Positions 1 through 9,518 are shown, counted from the stretch's first letter. The stretch is DNA of 64,000 nt from CAVXGU01 sp963761615 (GCA_963761615.1 CAVXGU010000003.1:3009157-3073156); one strand, 5' to 3'. Numbers and translations: made by a program. The notes: generated by a model from the letters alone, not told the origin.

Positions 1-393
1 ACGCAGCGACTTCACCTCGCGCCGCAGGCGCGTCGTCTCGAGCGCCTTCTCGACGAGGAGCACGATCTCCTCGAGGTTGAACGGCTTGTTCGCGTAGTGA
101 TAGGCGCCCTGCTTCATCGCCTCCACGGCGGTGTCGATGCTCGAGTACGCCGTGAGCAGGATCACCAGGGCGTCAGGGTCCTGCGCCTTGATCTTCCGGA
201 GCACGCTCAAGCCGTCGCCGTCGGGCAGCTTGTAGTCGAGCAGGACCAGATCGGCGCCGTCCTCGAAGCGGGAGACCGCCTCGGCGGCGGTGCCCGCTTC
301 CACGACGCGATAACCTTCCTGGGTGAGGCGATCGTTGAGCGACCAGCGAATCAGCTGTTCGTCGTCAACGACGAGGATCGTCGGCGCGGCCAT
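1..393 (-). CDS. NtrC-type response regulator, N-terminal receiver part (truncated by window edge)
   Basis: The 131 visible residues form a complete CheY-like receiver: acidic pair D10/D11, phospho-acceptor D53 in LLDYKLPDGDG, T81 and K103 (ANKPF). The chain then continues into a linker typical of NtrC-family sigma-54 activators, but the AAA+ and DNA-binding domains would lie left of base 1, so that assignment is inferred. The ATG at 393 overlaps the 3' end of the preceding receiver gene by 29 bases on the same strand, suggesting translational coupling. The likely partner kinase is the divergent PAS histidine kinase at 890. Confidence 0.85.
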   Translation of the reverse strand, partial: MAAPTILVVDDEQLIRWSLNDRLTQEGYRVVEAGTAAEAVSRFEDGADLVLLDYKLPDGDGLSVLRKIKAQDPDALVILLTAYSSIDTAVEAMKQGAYHYANKPFNLEEIVLLVEKALETTRLRREVKSLR

Positions 394-850
394 CGCGCCT
401 TAGTATATCCATGAGCGACAGCACTGCCGTCATCTCGAACGGCTTCTCGAGCACCGCCACGGCGCCGAGCCGCCGCGCCTCGTCCGCAATCGCGGGGTCG
501 GCGAAGGCGCTCATCAGGGCGATCGGCGATCCGGGCGCCGCCCTGCGCAGCTGCCCGAGCAGCGTCAGGTCGGCGCAGTCGGGGAGCTGCAGGTCCAGGA
601 GGATGGCGTCGAAGGGCGCGGCGCTCCCCCGGAGCCGCGTCATCGCCTCGCCGGCGCTGGCCGCCTCGACCACTTCGTAACCCAGCGGCCCGAGCGTCTC
701 GGCGACCGCCCACCGAATGAGCGCTTCGTCGTCGACGACGAGGAGGCGGCCCCGCGCGGAGTTCTCCGCGCCGAGGGGAATAATCCCCGCGTCCGGAGAC
801 CCGCTCGTGCCGGCAGGACGCCCGGTTGACGCGGCCGTTTCGGTTAGCAT
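365..850 (-). CDS. Single-domain response regulator (receiver only)
   Basis: 161 residues. About 34 poorly conserved N-terminal residues precede a receiver domain with D40/D41, phospho-acceptor D86 (LLDLQLPD), S114 and K136 (EKPF), followed by only a short basic tail. There is no output domain, so it would act by protein contact or as a phosphate sink. The start ATG at 850 lies 39 bp from the divergently transcribed kinase at 890. The 3' end overlaps the next regulator by 29 bases in another frame. Exact start is uncertain because the N-terminal extension is low complexity. Confidence 0.8.
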   Translation of the reverse strand: MLTETAASTGRPAGTSGSPDAGIIPLGAENSARGRLLVVDDEALIRWAVAETLGPLGYEVVEAASAGEAMTRLRGSAAPFDAILLDLQLPDCADLTLLGQLRRAAPGSPIALMSAFADPAIADEARRLGAVAVLEKPFEMTAVLSLMDILRRDGRADDPRR

Positions 851-889
851 TAGGGTCACGCCGGAGAGCCATTCAAGACCCGGACCAAC

Positions 890-2020
890 ATGCCGTTGCT
901 GACCCTCGTCCTGGCCGGCGCCCTGGCCGGTGCGCTCACCCTGCTCTGGCGCACCCGCGGCACGGCGCTCGCCCTCGAGCGGCGCACCAAGGAGCTGGCC
1001 GACGTCAACTACGCCCTGGATCAGTCCGCGATCGTCGCGACCACCGACACGAGGGGCCGCATCACCTACGTCAACCAGAAGTTCTGCGACATCTCGCAGT
1101 ACAGCCGCGAGGAGCTGCTCGGCCAGGATCACCGGATCATCAACTCCGGCTACCACTCGAAGGAATTCATCCGCGGGCTGTGGGTGACGATCGCCAACGG
1201 GACGATCTGGCGCGGCGAGATTCGGAACCGCGCGAAGGACGGCTCGTTCTACTGGGTCGACACGACGATCGTCCCGTTCCTCGACACGCGCGGCAAGCCG
1301 TATCAGTACATGGCGATCCGCTACGAGATCACGGACCGGAAGCGTTCGGAGGAGAAGCTGCGCGAGCAGGACGCGCTCGCGCGGCTGGGCCAGATGGCGG
1401 CCGTCGTGGCCCACGAGGTCAAGAACCCCATCGCGGGGATCCGCGGAGCGCTCCAGGTGATCGGCTCCCGCCTGGCGTCCGACTCGCGCGACCGGCCGAT
1501 CGTCGCCGAGATCATCGCCCGCCTGGACGCGCTCAACACCATCGTCCAGGACCTGCTCGTGTTCGCGCGTCCGCGCGAACTGCGCGCCGAGCAGACCGAC
1601 CTCGGGGCGCTCGCCCAGGCCGCCGTCGCGCTGTTCCACCGCGACCCGTCGATGGCGGCGGTGGAGGTGGACGTGTCGGCCCCGCCGGCGATCGTCCGCG
1701 CCGACGCCGAGCAGCTCCAGATCGTGTTTCAGAACATCCTGCTGAACGCCGGGCAGGCCATGAACGGAGAGGGCCGGATCCACATCCGCGTCGGCCGGGC
1801 AGAGGCGGCCTGGGTGGTGGCCTTCGCCGACGAGGGTCCAGGGATGCCCCTGGACGTGCGTGCGCAGGCCTTCGATGCCTTCTTCACGACCAAGCATCGC
1901 GGCACCGGCCTCGGCCTCCCGATCGCCAAGCGCGTCGTCGACGCGCACGGCGGAGATATTGCGATCGAGACGCCCGAGAGCGGCGGGACGGTCGTCTCCC
2001 TCCGCTTCCCGGCGGCGTGA
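890..2020 (+). CDS. PAS-domain sensor histidine kinase (NtrB-like)
   Basis: 376 residues. A single N-terminal membrane segment (about 2-20) and short linker lead to a PAS/PAC domain (about 44-150, ending in EITDRKRSEEKL). A HisKA domain follows, with phospho-acceptor H175 in VAHEVKNPIAG, then a HATPase with N-box QNILLNAGQAM, G1 DEGPGM, F-box FDAFFTTK and G2 GTGLGL. The H-box and single PAS resemble nitrogen-regulation and AtoS/ZraS-type kinases that partner NtrC regulators, which fits the divergent NtrC-like receiver gene. The ligand sensed cannot be read from the sequence. Confidence 0.9.
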   Translation: MPLLTLVLAGALAGALTLLWRTRGTALALERRTKELADVNYALDQSAIVATTDTRGRITYVNQKFCDISQYSREELLGQDHRIINSGYHSKEFIRGLWVTIANGTIWRGEIRNRAKDGSFYWVDTTIVPFLDTRGKPYQYMAIRYEITDRKRSEEKLREQDALARLGQMAAVVAHEVKNPIAGIRGALQVIGSRLASDSRDRPIVAEIIARLDALNTIVQDLLVFARPRELRAEQTDLGALAQAAVALFHRDPSMAAVEVDVSAPPAIVRADAEQLQIVFQNILLNAGQAMNGEGRIHIRVGRAEAAWVVAFADEGPGMPLDVRAQAFDAFFTTKHRGTGLGLPIAKRVVDAHGGDIAIETPESGGTVVSLRFPAA

Positions 2021-2023
2021 CGC

Positions 2024-2227
2024 CTACGCGTTCCGGCGGCGGAAGACCCGCAGCTCGTGCTGGTCGTCCGGCGACGCCGCGAGGCGGACCGCCCACTCGG
2101 GCCCGGGGACTTCCTCCCACTCCTCGGGAAGCCCCATCAGGGCGTTGGCCGCCGCGGCCAGTTGCGCCCACGTCGCGCCGGGGAAGCGGCACGACAATAT
2201 GGCTTCCACTTTCTGCCGATCGATCAT
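2024..2227 (-). CDS. Small conserved-looking hypothetical protein, 67 aa
   Basis: Starts at ATG 2227 with a GGAG Shine-Dalgarno about six bases upstream. The protein is compact and soluble-looking: an N-terminal helix with a CRFPGATW motif, a Gln/Ala-rich helix, an acidic middle (LPEEWEEVPG) and a basic C-terminal RVFRRRN. It converges on the kinase gene, ending 4 bases after it. I do not recognise the family and assign no function. The clear ribosome-binding site and protein-like composition are the reasons for calling it. Confidence 0.6.
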   Translation of the reverse strand: MIDRQKVEAILSCRFPGATWAQLAAAANALMGLPEEWEEVPGPEWAVRLAASPDDQHELRVFRRRNA

Positions 2228-2276
2228 CGCTGGTCTCCGTACCGGCGGGCCGCCGGCCCGCCGTCTTTCAAATGCC

Positions 2277-2483
2277 TCAGTGCGTGTCGATCCGCGCGAA
2301 CAGCCCGCCGACGAAGAGCACCACGCCCAGCAGGCCGACGACGATACCGACGGGCAGCATGATCATCGACACGCCCAGCGCGAGCCCCATGATCATCAGG
2401 ACGAAGCCGATCAGTACGACGGCCGCATGCTCGAACAGGCGTTCGACGCCGCCGAAGAACCGTGACGCAAGGACGTGTGCCAT
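2277..2483 (-). CDS. Small two-helix inner-membrane protein, 68 aa
   Basis: Residues about 20-38 and 41-62 form two strongly hydrophobic segments with a short turn, rich in Met, Val, Leu and Gly, preceded by a basic/aromatic N-terminal helix. The ATG at 2483 follows an AAAGGAG ribosome-binding site at normal spacing. It resembles the small glycine-zipper or phage-holin-like envelope proteins common in bacteria, but no specific family is recognised. It sits upstream of the other small gene on the same strand (49 bp gap) and is divergent from the universal stress gene. Confidence 0.65.
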   Translation of the reverse strand: MAHVLASRFFGGVERLFEHAAVVLIGFVLMIMGLALGVSMIMLPVGIVVGLLGVVLFVGGLFARIDTH

Positions 2484-2552
2484 GACCTGCTCCTTTCTCT
2501 GCGAACACCCATCGGTATAGCAACCTGCGTACCCGCCTTTTCGCCGGCTTCT

Positions 2553-2577
2553 CGGCAGGTGCGAGCTCAGCCTGCCG
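2553..2577. terminator. GC hairpin in the gap upstream of the stress gene
   Basis: CGGCAGG at 2553-2559 pairs perfectly with CCTGCCG at 2571-2577 around an 11-base loop. It lies in the 184-bp region between two divergent genes, so it is more likely a 5'-leader structure or operator than a terminator. There is no T-tract after it. Confidence 0.25.
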
Positions 2578-2667
2578 CTTCCGGGCGCCTTTTGCTGGCA
2601 CGGGGCATGCTGCGTTGTCGGGTACCATGGCGAGATATCCGGAACCGCAGCCTACGAGGTGAACCCC

Positions 2668-3165
2668 ATGATCGCCATCAAGCAGATTCTGGTCGCGACC
2701 GACTTCGGCGAGGCGTCGGACGTCGCCCTCGAGTACGGCCGCGCCCTCGCCCGCAACTTCTCGGCGACGCTGCACGTCATGCACGTGCCCGACGACCTCT
2801 TCACCCGCGTCGCGGGCGAGGGCTACGTATCGGTGCTGCCCGAGTTGCAGAAGGATCTCGAGAGCTCGGCCAAGCAGCGTCTGGACGAGCTGCTCGTCGA
2901 CAACGACCCCAAGCCGCTCCCCGTGGTCAAGATCATCCGGACGTCGAACGCGCCGGCCGCCACGATCGTCGAGTACGCCACCGAGGCGCACGTGGACCTG
3001 ATCGTCCTCGGGACGCACGGCCGGAGCGGCGTCGCCCACCTGCTCATGGGCAGCGTCGCCGAGCGCGTCGTCAGAACCGCGCCGTGCCCGGTGCTGACCG
3101 TCCGCGAACGCGGGCACGAATTCGTCCGCTCGGACGCCCCGGCGGTCGTCGAGAAGCGGGCCTGA
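2668..3165 (+). CDS. Universal stress protein (UspA family)
   Basis: 165 residues forming one Usp domain: start IAIKQILVATDFGEAS, and the ATP-binding signature G-2x-G-9x-G(S/T) in GTHGRSGVAHLLMGS, then the typical last strand APCPVLTVRE. It therefore belongs to the ATP-binding class of Usp proteins, cytoplasmic stress-survival factors. ATG 2668 is preferred over the upstream in-frame GTG at 2659 because GAGGTG sits at SD distance from it. Only 3 bases separate it from the GNAT/acyl-CoA synthetase gene, so the two are probably co-transcribed. Confidence 0.9.
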   Translation: MIAIKQILVATDFGEASDVALEYGRALARNFSATLHVMHVPDDLFTRVAGEGYVSVLPELQKDLESSAKQRLDELLVDNDPKPLPVVKIIRTSNAPAATIVEYATEAHVDLIVLGTHGRSGVAHLLMGSVAERVVRTAPCPVLTVRERGHEFVRSDAPAVVEKRA

Positions 3166-3168
3166 CCG

Positions 3169-5902
3169 ATGCGCCTGATGAGCGGTCCGCTGCCCGTCGG
3201 AGACGACCCGTCCAGTCCGCGGGTCGTGCTCCGCGACGGGAGCGTGGCGTCGGTGCGCGCGGCGGGCCCGGACGACCGGCCGGCGGTCCGCCGCTTCTTC
3301 CGCGAGCTGTCGCCCGAATCCCGGCGGCTCCGCTTCTTCTCCACCGGCGAGCCGCCCGACGACGTCCTGGATCGCCTGTGCGATGACACCGACCCGGCCA
3401 GGGCCCTGACGCTCCTCGTGTCACGTCAGATCGACGGGGAGCTGCGGCCCATCGCCGTGGCGTCCTACGCGCTGGTGGGCCCGCAGACGGCGGAGGTCGC
3501 CTTTGCGGTGAGCGACCGCTTCCAGGGGCACGGGCTCGGCTCGGCGCTGCTCGAGCGCCTGGCGGTGCTGGCCGTTCCCCGCGGCATCACGCGCTTCCGG
3601 GCGACCACCCTCGCCGAGAACACGGCGATGCTGGAGGTCTTCCGCGAGTCCGGCTTCCTGATCCGCGCCAAGCCCGACGCCGGGTGCCTCGAGCTGCAGC
3701 TCGCCATCACGCCGTCGGCCGAGAGCGTCGGATCGGCGGAAATGCGGGATCGCATCGCGACGATCGCCTCCCTGCAGCCGATGCTCGAGCCACGCGCGGT
3801 GGCCGTGGTGGGCGCGTCCCGCGATCCGGGACACATCGGCCGGCGCGTCTTCGACGCCGTCCGCAAGGGCGGCTTCGTGGGTTCCGTCTACCCGGTGAAC
3901 CCCAAGGCGACCGACATCGACGGCGTCCCCTGTCTGGCGAGCGCCCGGGCGCTGCCGGCTGGCGTCGACCTGGCGGTCGTCGCCGTTCCGCCGCCCGCCG
4001 TCCTGGGCGTCGTCGACGACCTGGCCGCCGCCGGGGTCCGCGCGCTGGTCGTGATCACGGCCGGGTTCGCCGAGGCGGGCGACGAGGGGCGCACCCTTCA
4101 GAACCGGCTGGTGACGCGGGTGCGGGACCTGGGCCTGCGGATGGTCGGACCGAACTGCATGGGCCTCATCAACGCCGCGGCGGGAATCCGACTGAACGCG
4201 TCCTTCTCGCCGCTGCTGCCGCCCCCGGGACACGTCGGCCTCTCGTCCCAGAGCGGCGCCCTCGGTCTCGCCATCCTCGACCTGGCGACGAACCGCGGCG
4301 TCGGCCTGTCGTCCTTCGTCAGCGTCGGCAACAAGGCCGACGTCTCGAGCAACGACCTGCTGCAGTACCTGGGAGCACGACGCCGAGACGCACGTCATCC
4401 TGCTGTACCTGGAGTCGTTCGGAAACCCGCGCCGGTTCGCACGTCTTGCGCGGCGGATCGGCCGCGCCAAGCCCATCGTGGCGGTCAAGGCGGGCCGCAC
4501 GCGGTCCGGCGCACGCGCGGCGGGCAGCCACACGGCCGCGCTGGCGGCACGCGACACGGCGGTCGAGGCGCTGTTCCACCAGTCAGGCGTCGTCCGCGCC
4601 GACACGATCGACGAGATGTTCGACATCGCCGCGTGCCTCGACGCACAGCCGCTGCCCGCCGGTCGCCGCGTCGCCATCGTGACCAACGCCGGAGGCCCCG
4701 GCATTCTCGCCGCGGACGCCTGCGACGCTGCCGGTCTGCGTGCGCCCGAGCTTTCCGCCGCGACACGCGCGCGCCTCGCGGAGTTCCTGCCGAAGGAGGC
4801 AAGCCTCGGCAACCCGGTCGACATGGTCGCCTCCGCCGGACCGGAGGCCTACCGGCGCACGATCGAGACCGTGCTCACCGCCGACGACATCGACGCCGTG
4901 CTCGTGATCTTCACCCCTGTCGAGCCCCGCACGGCGAACGACGTCATGGCGTCGATTCGTGAGGGCATCCGGACGAGTCGGCGGGCCGAAGGCGCCAACA
5001 AGCCGGTCGTCGCCTGCCTGATGGCCGAGGGGGGACGGCCCACCCCGCTGGCGGTCGACGGGGAACTGATTCCGGCCTATGCCTTTCCGGAGAACGCCGT
5101 GCGGGCCCTCGGTAAGGTCGCCGCCTACGCCGAGTGGCGCGCGCAGCCGCCGGCGCTGGCCTGGGGCTACGAGGACGTGCGCGCCGACGACGCGCGCCGG
5201 CTGTGCCGGAGCGTGGTCGAGAGCCGCGGGGACGCGTGGCTGACACCCGAGGAGCTGCGCCGCGTGCTGGACGCGTACGGCCTGCCGACGCTGCCCGCTC
5301 TGGTGGCCCACACGGCCGACGAAGCGGCCGCGGTCGCCGCCGTCGTCGGCTTCCCCGTCGTGGCCAAGCTGCAGGCCGAGGGCCTGTCGCACAAGAGCGA
5401 CATCGGCGGCGTGCAGGTGGACCTCGACTCCGAGAAGGCCGTGCGAGGTGCGTTCCGCGACCTGGTGGCGGTGGCGCGCCAGCACGGCTTCGGAGACTCG
5501 ATGGAGGGCGTGACCATCCAGCCCATGATCGCCGGCGGCACGGAGACGATGATCGGCGTCGTGCAGGATCCGCTGTTCGGTCCGCTCGTGGCCTTCGGGC
5601 TGGGGGGCATCCACGTCGAGGTGCTGGGCGACGTGCGCTTCCGGATCGCGCCGCTGACCGACCGCGACGCCGACGAGCTACTGCGCGAGATCCGGGGATA
5701 CCCCCTTCTCGAAGGCCATCGCGGCCAGCCCCCCGCGGACCTGCACGCGCTCAAGGATCTGGTGCTGCGGGTCTCTCAACTCGCGACGGACGTGCCCGAG
5801 ATCGCCGAGCTGGATCTGAATCCGGTGATCGCTCTTCCGCCCGGCAAGGGATGCCGCGTCGTCGACGCCCGCCTGCGCGTCGCGGCCGCCGGCGCGCGCT
5901 AG
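3169..5902 (+). CDS. GNAT acetyltransferase fused to ADP-forming acyl-CoA synthetase (Pat/Pka-like), split by a frameshift
   Basis: Reconstructed length about 910 residues. The N-terminal GNAT domain (about 16-165) has the acetyl-CoA loop DRFQGHGLGSALLE. It is followed by a CoA-binding Rossmann domain (VAVVGASRDPGHIG), a succinyl-CoA-synthetase-like ligase domain containing SHTAALA where this family keeps its active-site His, and a C-terminal ATP-grasp domain. Homologues acetylate lysines, notably of acetyl-CoA synthetase, under CoA or cyclic-nucleotide control; whether the synthetase half is catalytic varies. One extra base at GTACC 4365-4369 shifts the frame. Removing it restores DLLQYWEHDAETHVILLYLE. 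As written, the reading is open 3169 to about 4370 and then continues in another frame to 5902. Confidence 0.85.
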
Positions 5903-6360
5903 ACGCGGGCGTCGAGCGCCACCGCGTCCGTGCTCTTCACCGAGACGCTGATTGGAAGGCCCTGACGGATGCTCCCGGTGACGGTGCAGAAGTCCTCGAA
6001 GATCGCCTCGCAGCGCGCGCGGCGCCCCTCGGGATCCACGACGTCGTAGGTCAGGTCGACGTCGATGCCGCTGACGCGTAGCCGACCGCGCTCGTTGCGG
6101 CCGACCCGCGTGGTGACGTGGGCTTCGATCCCTCTCACCTCGAGGTGGGCGCGGCGCAGACAGAACGCGAGGCTGGCCGACAGGCAGTTCGCGACGGCGG
6201 CGCCGAGCATGTCGCTCGCGGACGGCGCCGAGCCATCCCCGAGCGGCGGCGGCTCGTCGAACCGCACGGGTGCCATCGCGGGGACATCGTCGAAGGTGGC
6301 GACGAAGCGGTACTCGCGCTCCAGGCGGAGCGTGACGTGACGGGCGGTTTCTTCCGGCAT
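5899..6360 (-). CDS. OsmC/Ohr-family protein
   Basis: 153 residues with the OsmC fold pattern: an N-terminal beta region, a central helix with the first Cys in VANCLSASLAFCL, and a second conserved Cys in DFCTVTGSIRQGLP. Family members reduce organic hydroperoxides through this Cys pair or act as redox-responsive proteins. A third Cys four residues before HLE is present in many OsmC-like but not Ohr proteins, so the precise peroxidase class is open. The gene converges on the acyl-CoA synthetase, with stop codons overlapping by 4 bases. Confidence 0.8.
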   Translation of the reverse strand: MPEETARHVTLRLEREYRFVATFDDVPAMAPVRFDEPPPLGDGSAPSASDMLGAAVANCLSASLAFCLRRAHLEVRGIEAHVTTRVGRNERGRLRVSGIDVDLTYDVVDPEGRRARCEAIFEDFCTVTGSIRQGLPISVSVKSTDAVALDARV

Positions 6361-6383
6361 ACCAGCTCCCCGGGGTCCCGGCG

Positions 6384-8528
6384 CTACCAGGCGTAGCTCA
6401 GGTGGGCGCCGAACGTGTGCGCCGTGTACGGTGCGAAGACGTAACCGAGGTCCATGAACGACGGCTCGGCAAGCGTCGCGAGCGTCTGGCTGCCGAGCGC
6501 GAAGTCGTTGACCGAGTACTTGTCGAACCAGTAGGAGAAGACGGCCGTCACGTGCGGCCGCAGGTGCCAGCTCACGTCGGTCGTCGCCCGCTGCAGCTCG
6601 TTCACGACCGGCGGCAGCTGGACGACCGGAGGCAGGGTGGTATCGGCCGTCAGGCCGTAGACGTAGGTCGACCGCGCGCGGCTGTAGTTGTACGCGAACC
6701 GCACGTCGACCTTGGGCCAGAGCCCGATCAGGTCGAGGCTGGCGTTCCCGGTCTGCGCCTTGTCGGCCGCGTCGGTGGTCCAGTCACGAGTCGGATCGCT
6801 GAACTGCGCGCCCGGATTGGCCTGGCGCGAGCGCTGGTTGGTCGAGAACGTCTCGTCCTCGTAGGACATGCCAAAGGAGACGGCGTTGCTCGGCACGTAG
6901 TCCATCCCGACCGAGTAGCTGTGGTTGTCGTTGCTCTGCAGCCCGAACACGCTGTCCGGGTAGGCTTCCTGGCCGGCCGCCACCGATCCGTTGAACGACA
7001 GCGAGGCGATCGGCGTCACCAGCACGATCCCGGAGAAGCGATCGCTCGTCAGGTCCGCGATGTCGAACTGGCGCAGCGAAGTCTGCTCGCCGATCGTGTC
7101 CAGCGTGACCTCGTCGAGGCCCGAGCCGACGCGCGTGCCGTGCTCGTACACGCCCCGCACCACCAGCCAGGAGAGCTGCGAGGTGTCGACCGACGCGCGG
7201 TAGGTGTCCTGCGCCGTCGTGGAGAAGGTGCGGTAGCTCTCGTCCAGGGTCTGCCGCGTGAAGCCCACGCGGAACGCTGTGAACGGCACCGGCGTCAGCG
7301 ACACCTCGCCGTCGAAGGTGCGCCGCGTGTAGGAGTACGGAGTCGTCCCCGGCTCCGGGAACGCCTCGACGCTCGTGTCGTAGGCGACCGTGTTCGTCAC
7401 GTGGAACACGGGCGTCTGGTTGTCGAAGTCGTAGGAGCGGTACCGCGCGCTCACCCACAGCTTGTCGGTCGGCTTGGAGGTGAAGGCGTAGTTCGTGGCG
7501 GTCACGACGGCCTTGACGTCCGCGGTCGACCGGTCGAGGGCAATGGCCGGGATCGCGCTGTTGATGGTGAAGGGAATGAGCGGGGCGTTCTGCGTCCAGT
7601 CCCCGAGCGAGACGTACGCCGTCGCGCGGCTGCGCAGCGGGAGGCTGAGGGCCCCGTTCGCGTTGACGTCGTTCAGGTTGCTGTCGGGGAACATCGCCAT
7701 CTGGCCCTGCGACGGGCCGCTCGTCGAGTCCGTGAGGCGGAGCGGGTTGTCCCAGACGAGCGTGGGGATGTCGTTGCGGAAGTACGACCCGTCGTAGCCG
7801 ACGTGCAGGAGGCCCCTGCCGTTCGACCACTCCGCCGACGTGCCGACGTCGGTCGTGTGCGTCTTGACGGGGACGGGCAGCTCGACGGCATCGCTGAAGC
7901 CGAACGTCCCGCCCCACGGCTGGTTGCCGCTCTTCGTCGTGTTCTTGATCGAGACGTTCAGGTCGAGGCTCCTGGTGGCGCTGTAGGTCAGGCCGAGGTT
8001 CATCACGTCGCGCTGCTCTCGCAGGTCGAAGGGCTGCGCCTGGCCGACCGCCGCCGCGAGCGTCGTCGTACCGTTCTGAATGCCGCTCTGGATCGAGTCG
8101 GCGATCCGCAGCACGCCCGGGCTCGTCTCGGAGTAGAGCGTGGCCGTCGTCTGGCTGAAGTAGATGGGAATCTGGTTCCACTCGAAGTTCACCTTCAGCT
8201 TGCCGTAGTCGTTGTAGGCCAGCGAGTAGCGCTGGTCACGGTAGCCGACGTGATCGGCGTGCACGGTGAACCGGTAGGCGGTGCTCTGTTTGCCCCAGTT
8301 GAGCAGGTCGATGGTCGGGCCGTTGCGCAGATCGCGGTAGCGCTGGAAGCGGGCCTGGTCGGACCCCGACGCGAACGAGGTGCCGCGCAGCCCCACTTCG
8401 AAGATGTTCGCGCCCAGGTCGGTCGACGGGGTCGCCGGCGCGGGCGCCGCGCTCGCGGTTTGCTGGGCGGCCGCCGCCGCGGGCAGCAGCAGGAGACCGG
8501 TGAGCATCATGGCCAGTTGGTTACGCAT
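6384..8528 (-). CDS. MtrB/PioB-family outer-membrane beta-barrel, partner of decaheme cytochrome
   Basis: 714 residues. A signal peptide ends near AAAAAQQ. A long series of alternating amphipathic strands rich in Tyr, Thr and Ser follows, with the terminal strand ending in aromatic YAW, as expected for a Bam-inserted barrel. Size and strand pattern match the MtrB/PioB/decaheme-associated porins that sheath an MtrA-type cytochrome in the outer membrane. The N-terminal CXXC seen in Shewanella MtrB is absent. The gene lies 15 bp downstream of the decaheme cytochrome gene on the same strand, which fixes its role as porin of a porin-cytochrome conduit. It is last in the operon. Confidence 0.88.
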   Translation of the reverse strand: MRNQLAMMLTGLLLLPAAAAAQQTASAAPAPATPSTDLGANIFEVGLRGTSFASGSDQARFQRYRDLRNGPTIDLLNWGKQSTAYRFTVHADHVGYRDQRYSLAYNDYGKLKVNFEWNQIPIYFSQTTATLYSETSPGVLRIADSIQSGIQNGTTTLAAAVGQAQPFDLREQRDVMNLGLTYSATRSLDLNVSIKNTTKSGNQPWGGTFGFSDAVELPVPVKTHTTDVGTSAEWSNGRGLLHVGYDGSYFRNDIPTLVWDNPLRLTDSTSGPSQGQMAMFPDSNLNDVNANGALSLPLRSRATAYVSLGDWTQNAPLIPFTINSAIPAIALDRSTADVKAVVTATNYAFTSKPTDKLWVSARYRSYDFDNQTPVFHVTNTVAYDTSVEAFPEPGTTPYSYTRRTFDGEVSLTPVPFTAFRVGFTRQTLDESYRTFSTTAQDTYRASVDTSQLSWLVVRGVYEHGTRVGSGLDEVTLDTIGEQTSLRQFDIADLTSDRFSGIVLVTPIASLSFNGSVAAGQEAYPDSVFGLQSNDNHSYSVGMDYVPSNAVSFGMSYEDETFSTNQRSRQANPGAQFSDPTRDWTTDAADKAQTGNASLDLIGLWPKVDVRFAYNYSRARSTYVYGLTADTTLPPVVQLPPVVNELQRATTDVSWHLRPHVTAVFSYWFDKYSVNDFALGSQTLATLAEPSFMDLGYVFAPYTAHTFGAHLSYAW

Positions 8529-8543
8529 CGCAGTCTCCCTCGC

Positions 8544-9518
8544 TCACCGCAGGAACGTACTGCCCGCCGGACTGTTCGAGCCGTGAATCTGGGAATGGCA
8601 GTTCACGCAGCCGCGCCCGATCAGGCGGTCGCTGCCGGCGGCCAGCTGCGTCCCGTCGTAGATCGTGGACGGGTGCCGCGTGCCGATGTGGCACCGCTGG
8701 CAGAGCATCGGCAGCTTGGCGACGAGCATGCGGTCGTTGTTCGACCCGTGCGGGTCGTGGCACGTGTTGCAGGCCTCGCGCACCGGGGCGTGATCCCAGA
8801 GGAACGGCCCGCGCTTCTCGGTGTGGCAGCTGACGCAGGTCTCGTTGACCCAGTTGCCGATCCGCAGCATGCGCGTGTTCGTCGAGCCGTGCGGGTTGTG
8901 GCACGTCGCGCAATCCATCTTGCCCTCGCGGACCGGCATGTGGCCGGACCGCTGGAGCTTGGAGACCTCCGTCTTGTGGCAGGTCGCGCACGTCTCGATC
9001 ACCGTCGCGGTCTTGAGCTGCGCCTGCGCGGACTTGGGATGGTGGACCGAGTGACACGTCGTGCACGACAGGTTGCGCGCGTCGTGCATGCTGCCCCGCC
9101 AGTTCGCGTGGTCGCCCCTGTCGTGGCACGAGAGGCACGTCTCGGAGATCTCGCGCGGCGCCATCGTCGAGAAGCGGAGGATCTTCGCCGGATCGCCGCC
9201 CGAGTCGACGTGCGCCTGGCCCGGGCCGTGGCAGGTCTCGCAGCCGTGCGCGGCGGCCGGCGTGCGCGGGTTCGCCGCCTGTCCGTGCAGCGTCTTCTCG
9301 AACGCCGTCGCCTCTTCTTCGTGGCACACGGCGCACGTGTCGGAGCCGGCGTAGCCGTTCGCCGGCGTCTGTGCCTGCGCGGCGGCGGCCGGCGACGGCC
9401 GCGGCGACGCGGGCGTCGGATCCGGGGCTCCGGTCGCCATCACCGCCACCGTCGCCCAGACGACGGCGAGCGCGGCGAAGGCCGCCCGTGCCGGGATTCC
9501 GTAAGTCGGTCTCACCAT
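8544..9518 (-). CDS. DmsE/MtrA-family periplasmic decaheme c-type cytochrome
   Basis: 324 residues with an N-terminal signal segment (about 10-32), an Ala/Pro-rich spacer and exactly ten CXXCH haem motifs: CAVCH, CETCH, CLSCH, CTTCH, CATCH twice, CVSCH, CNTCH, CQRCH, CVNCH. Spacing and repeated NPHGS / DPHGSNN segments match DmsE/MtrA cytochromes, which thread through an MtrB barrel to carry electrons across the outer membrane. ATG 9518 follows an AGGAG ribosome-binding site. Neighbours supply a quinol-side membrane cytochrome and the porin. No extracellular MtrC/OmcA-type cytochrome is encoded next to it. Confidence 0.92.
   Translation of the reverse strand: MVRPTYGIPARAAFAALAVVWATVAVMATGAPDPTPASPRPSPAAAAQAQTPANGYAGSDTCAVCHEEEATAFEKTLHGQAANPRTPAAAHGCETCHGPGQAHVDSGGDPAKILRFSTMAPREISETCLSCHDRGDHANWRGSMHDARNLSCTTCHSVHHPKSAQAQLKTATVIETCATCHKTEVSKLQRSGHMPVREGKMDCATCHNPHGSTNTRMLRIGNWVNETCVSCHTEKRGPFLWDHAPVREACNTCHDPHGSNNDRMLVAKLPMLCQRCHIGTRHPSTIYDGTQLAAGSDRLIGRGCVNCHSQIHGSNSPAGSTFLR

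Noticed and set aside
2024..2483. The two small genes as a toxin-antitoxin pair
   Set aside because: The second encodes an ordinary two-helix membrane protein and the first shows no antitoxin fold; the 49-bp gap and separate ribosome-binding sites do not support it.
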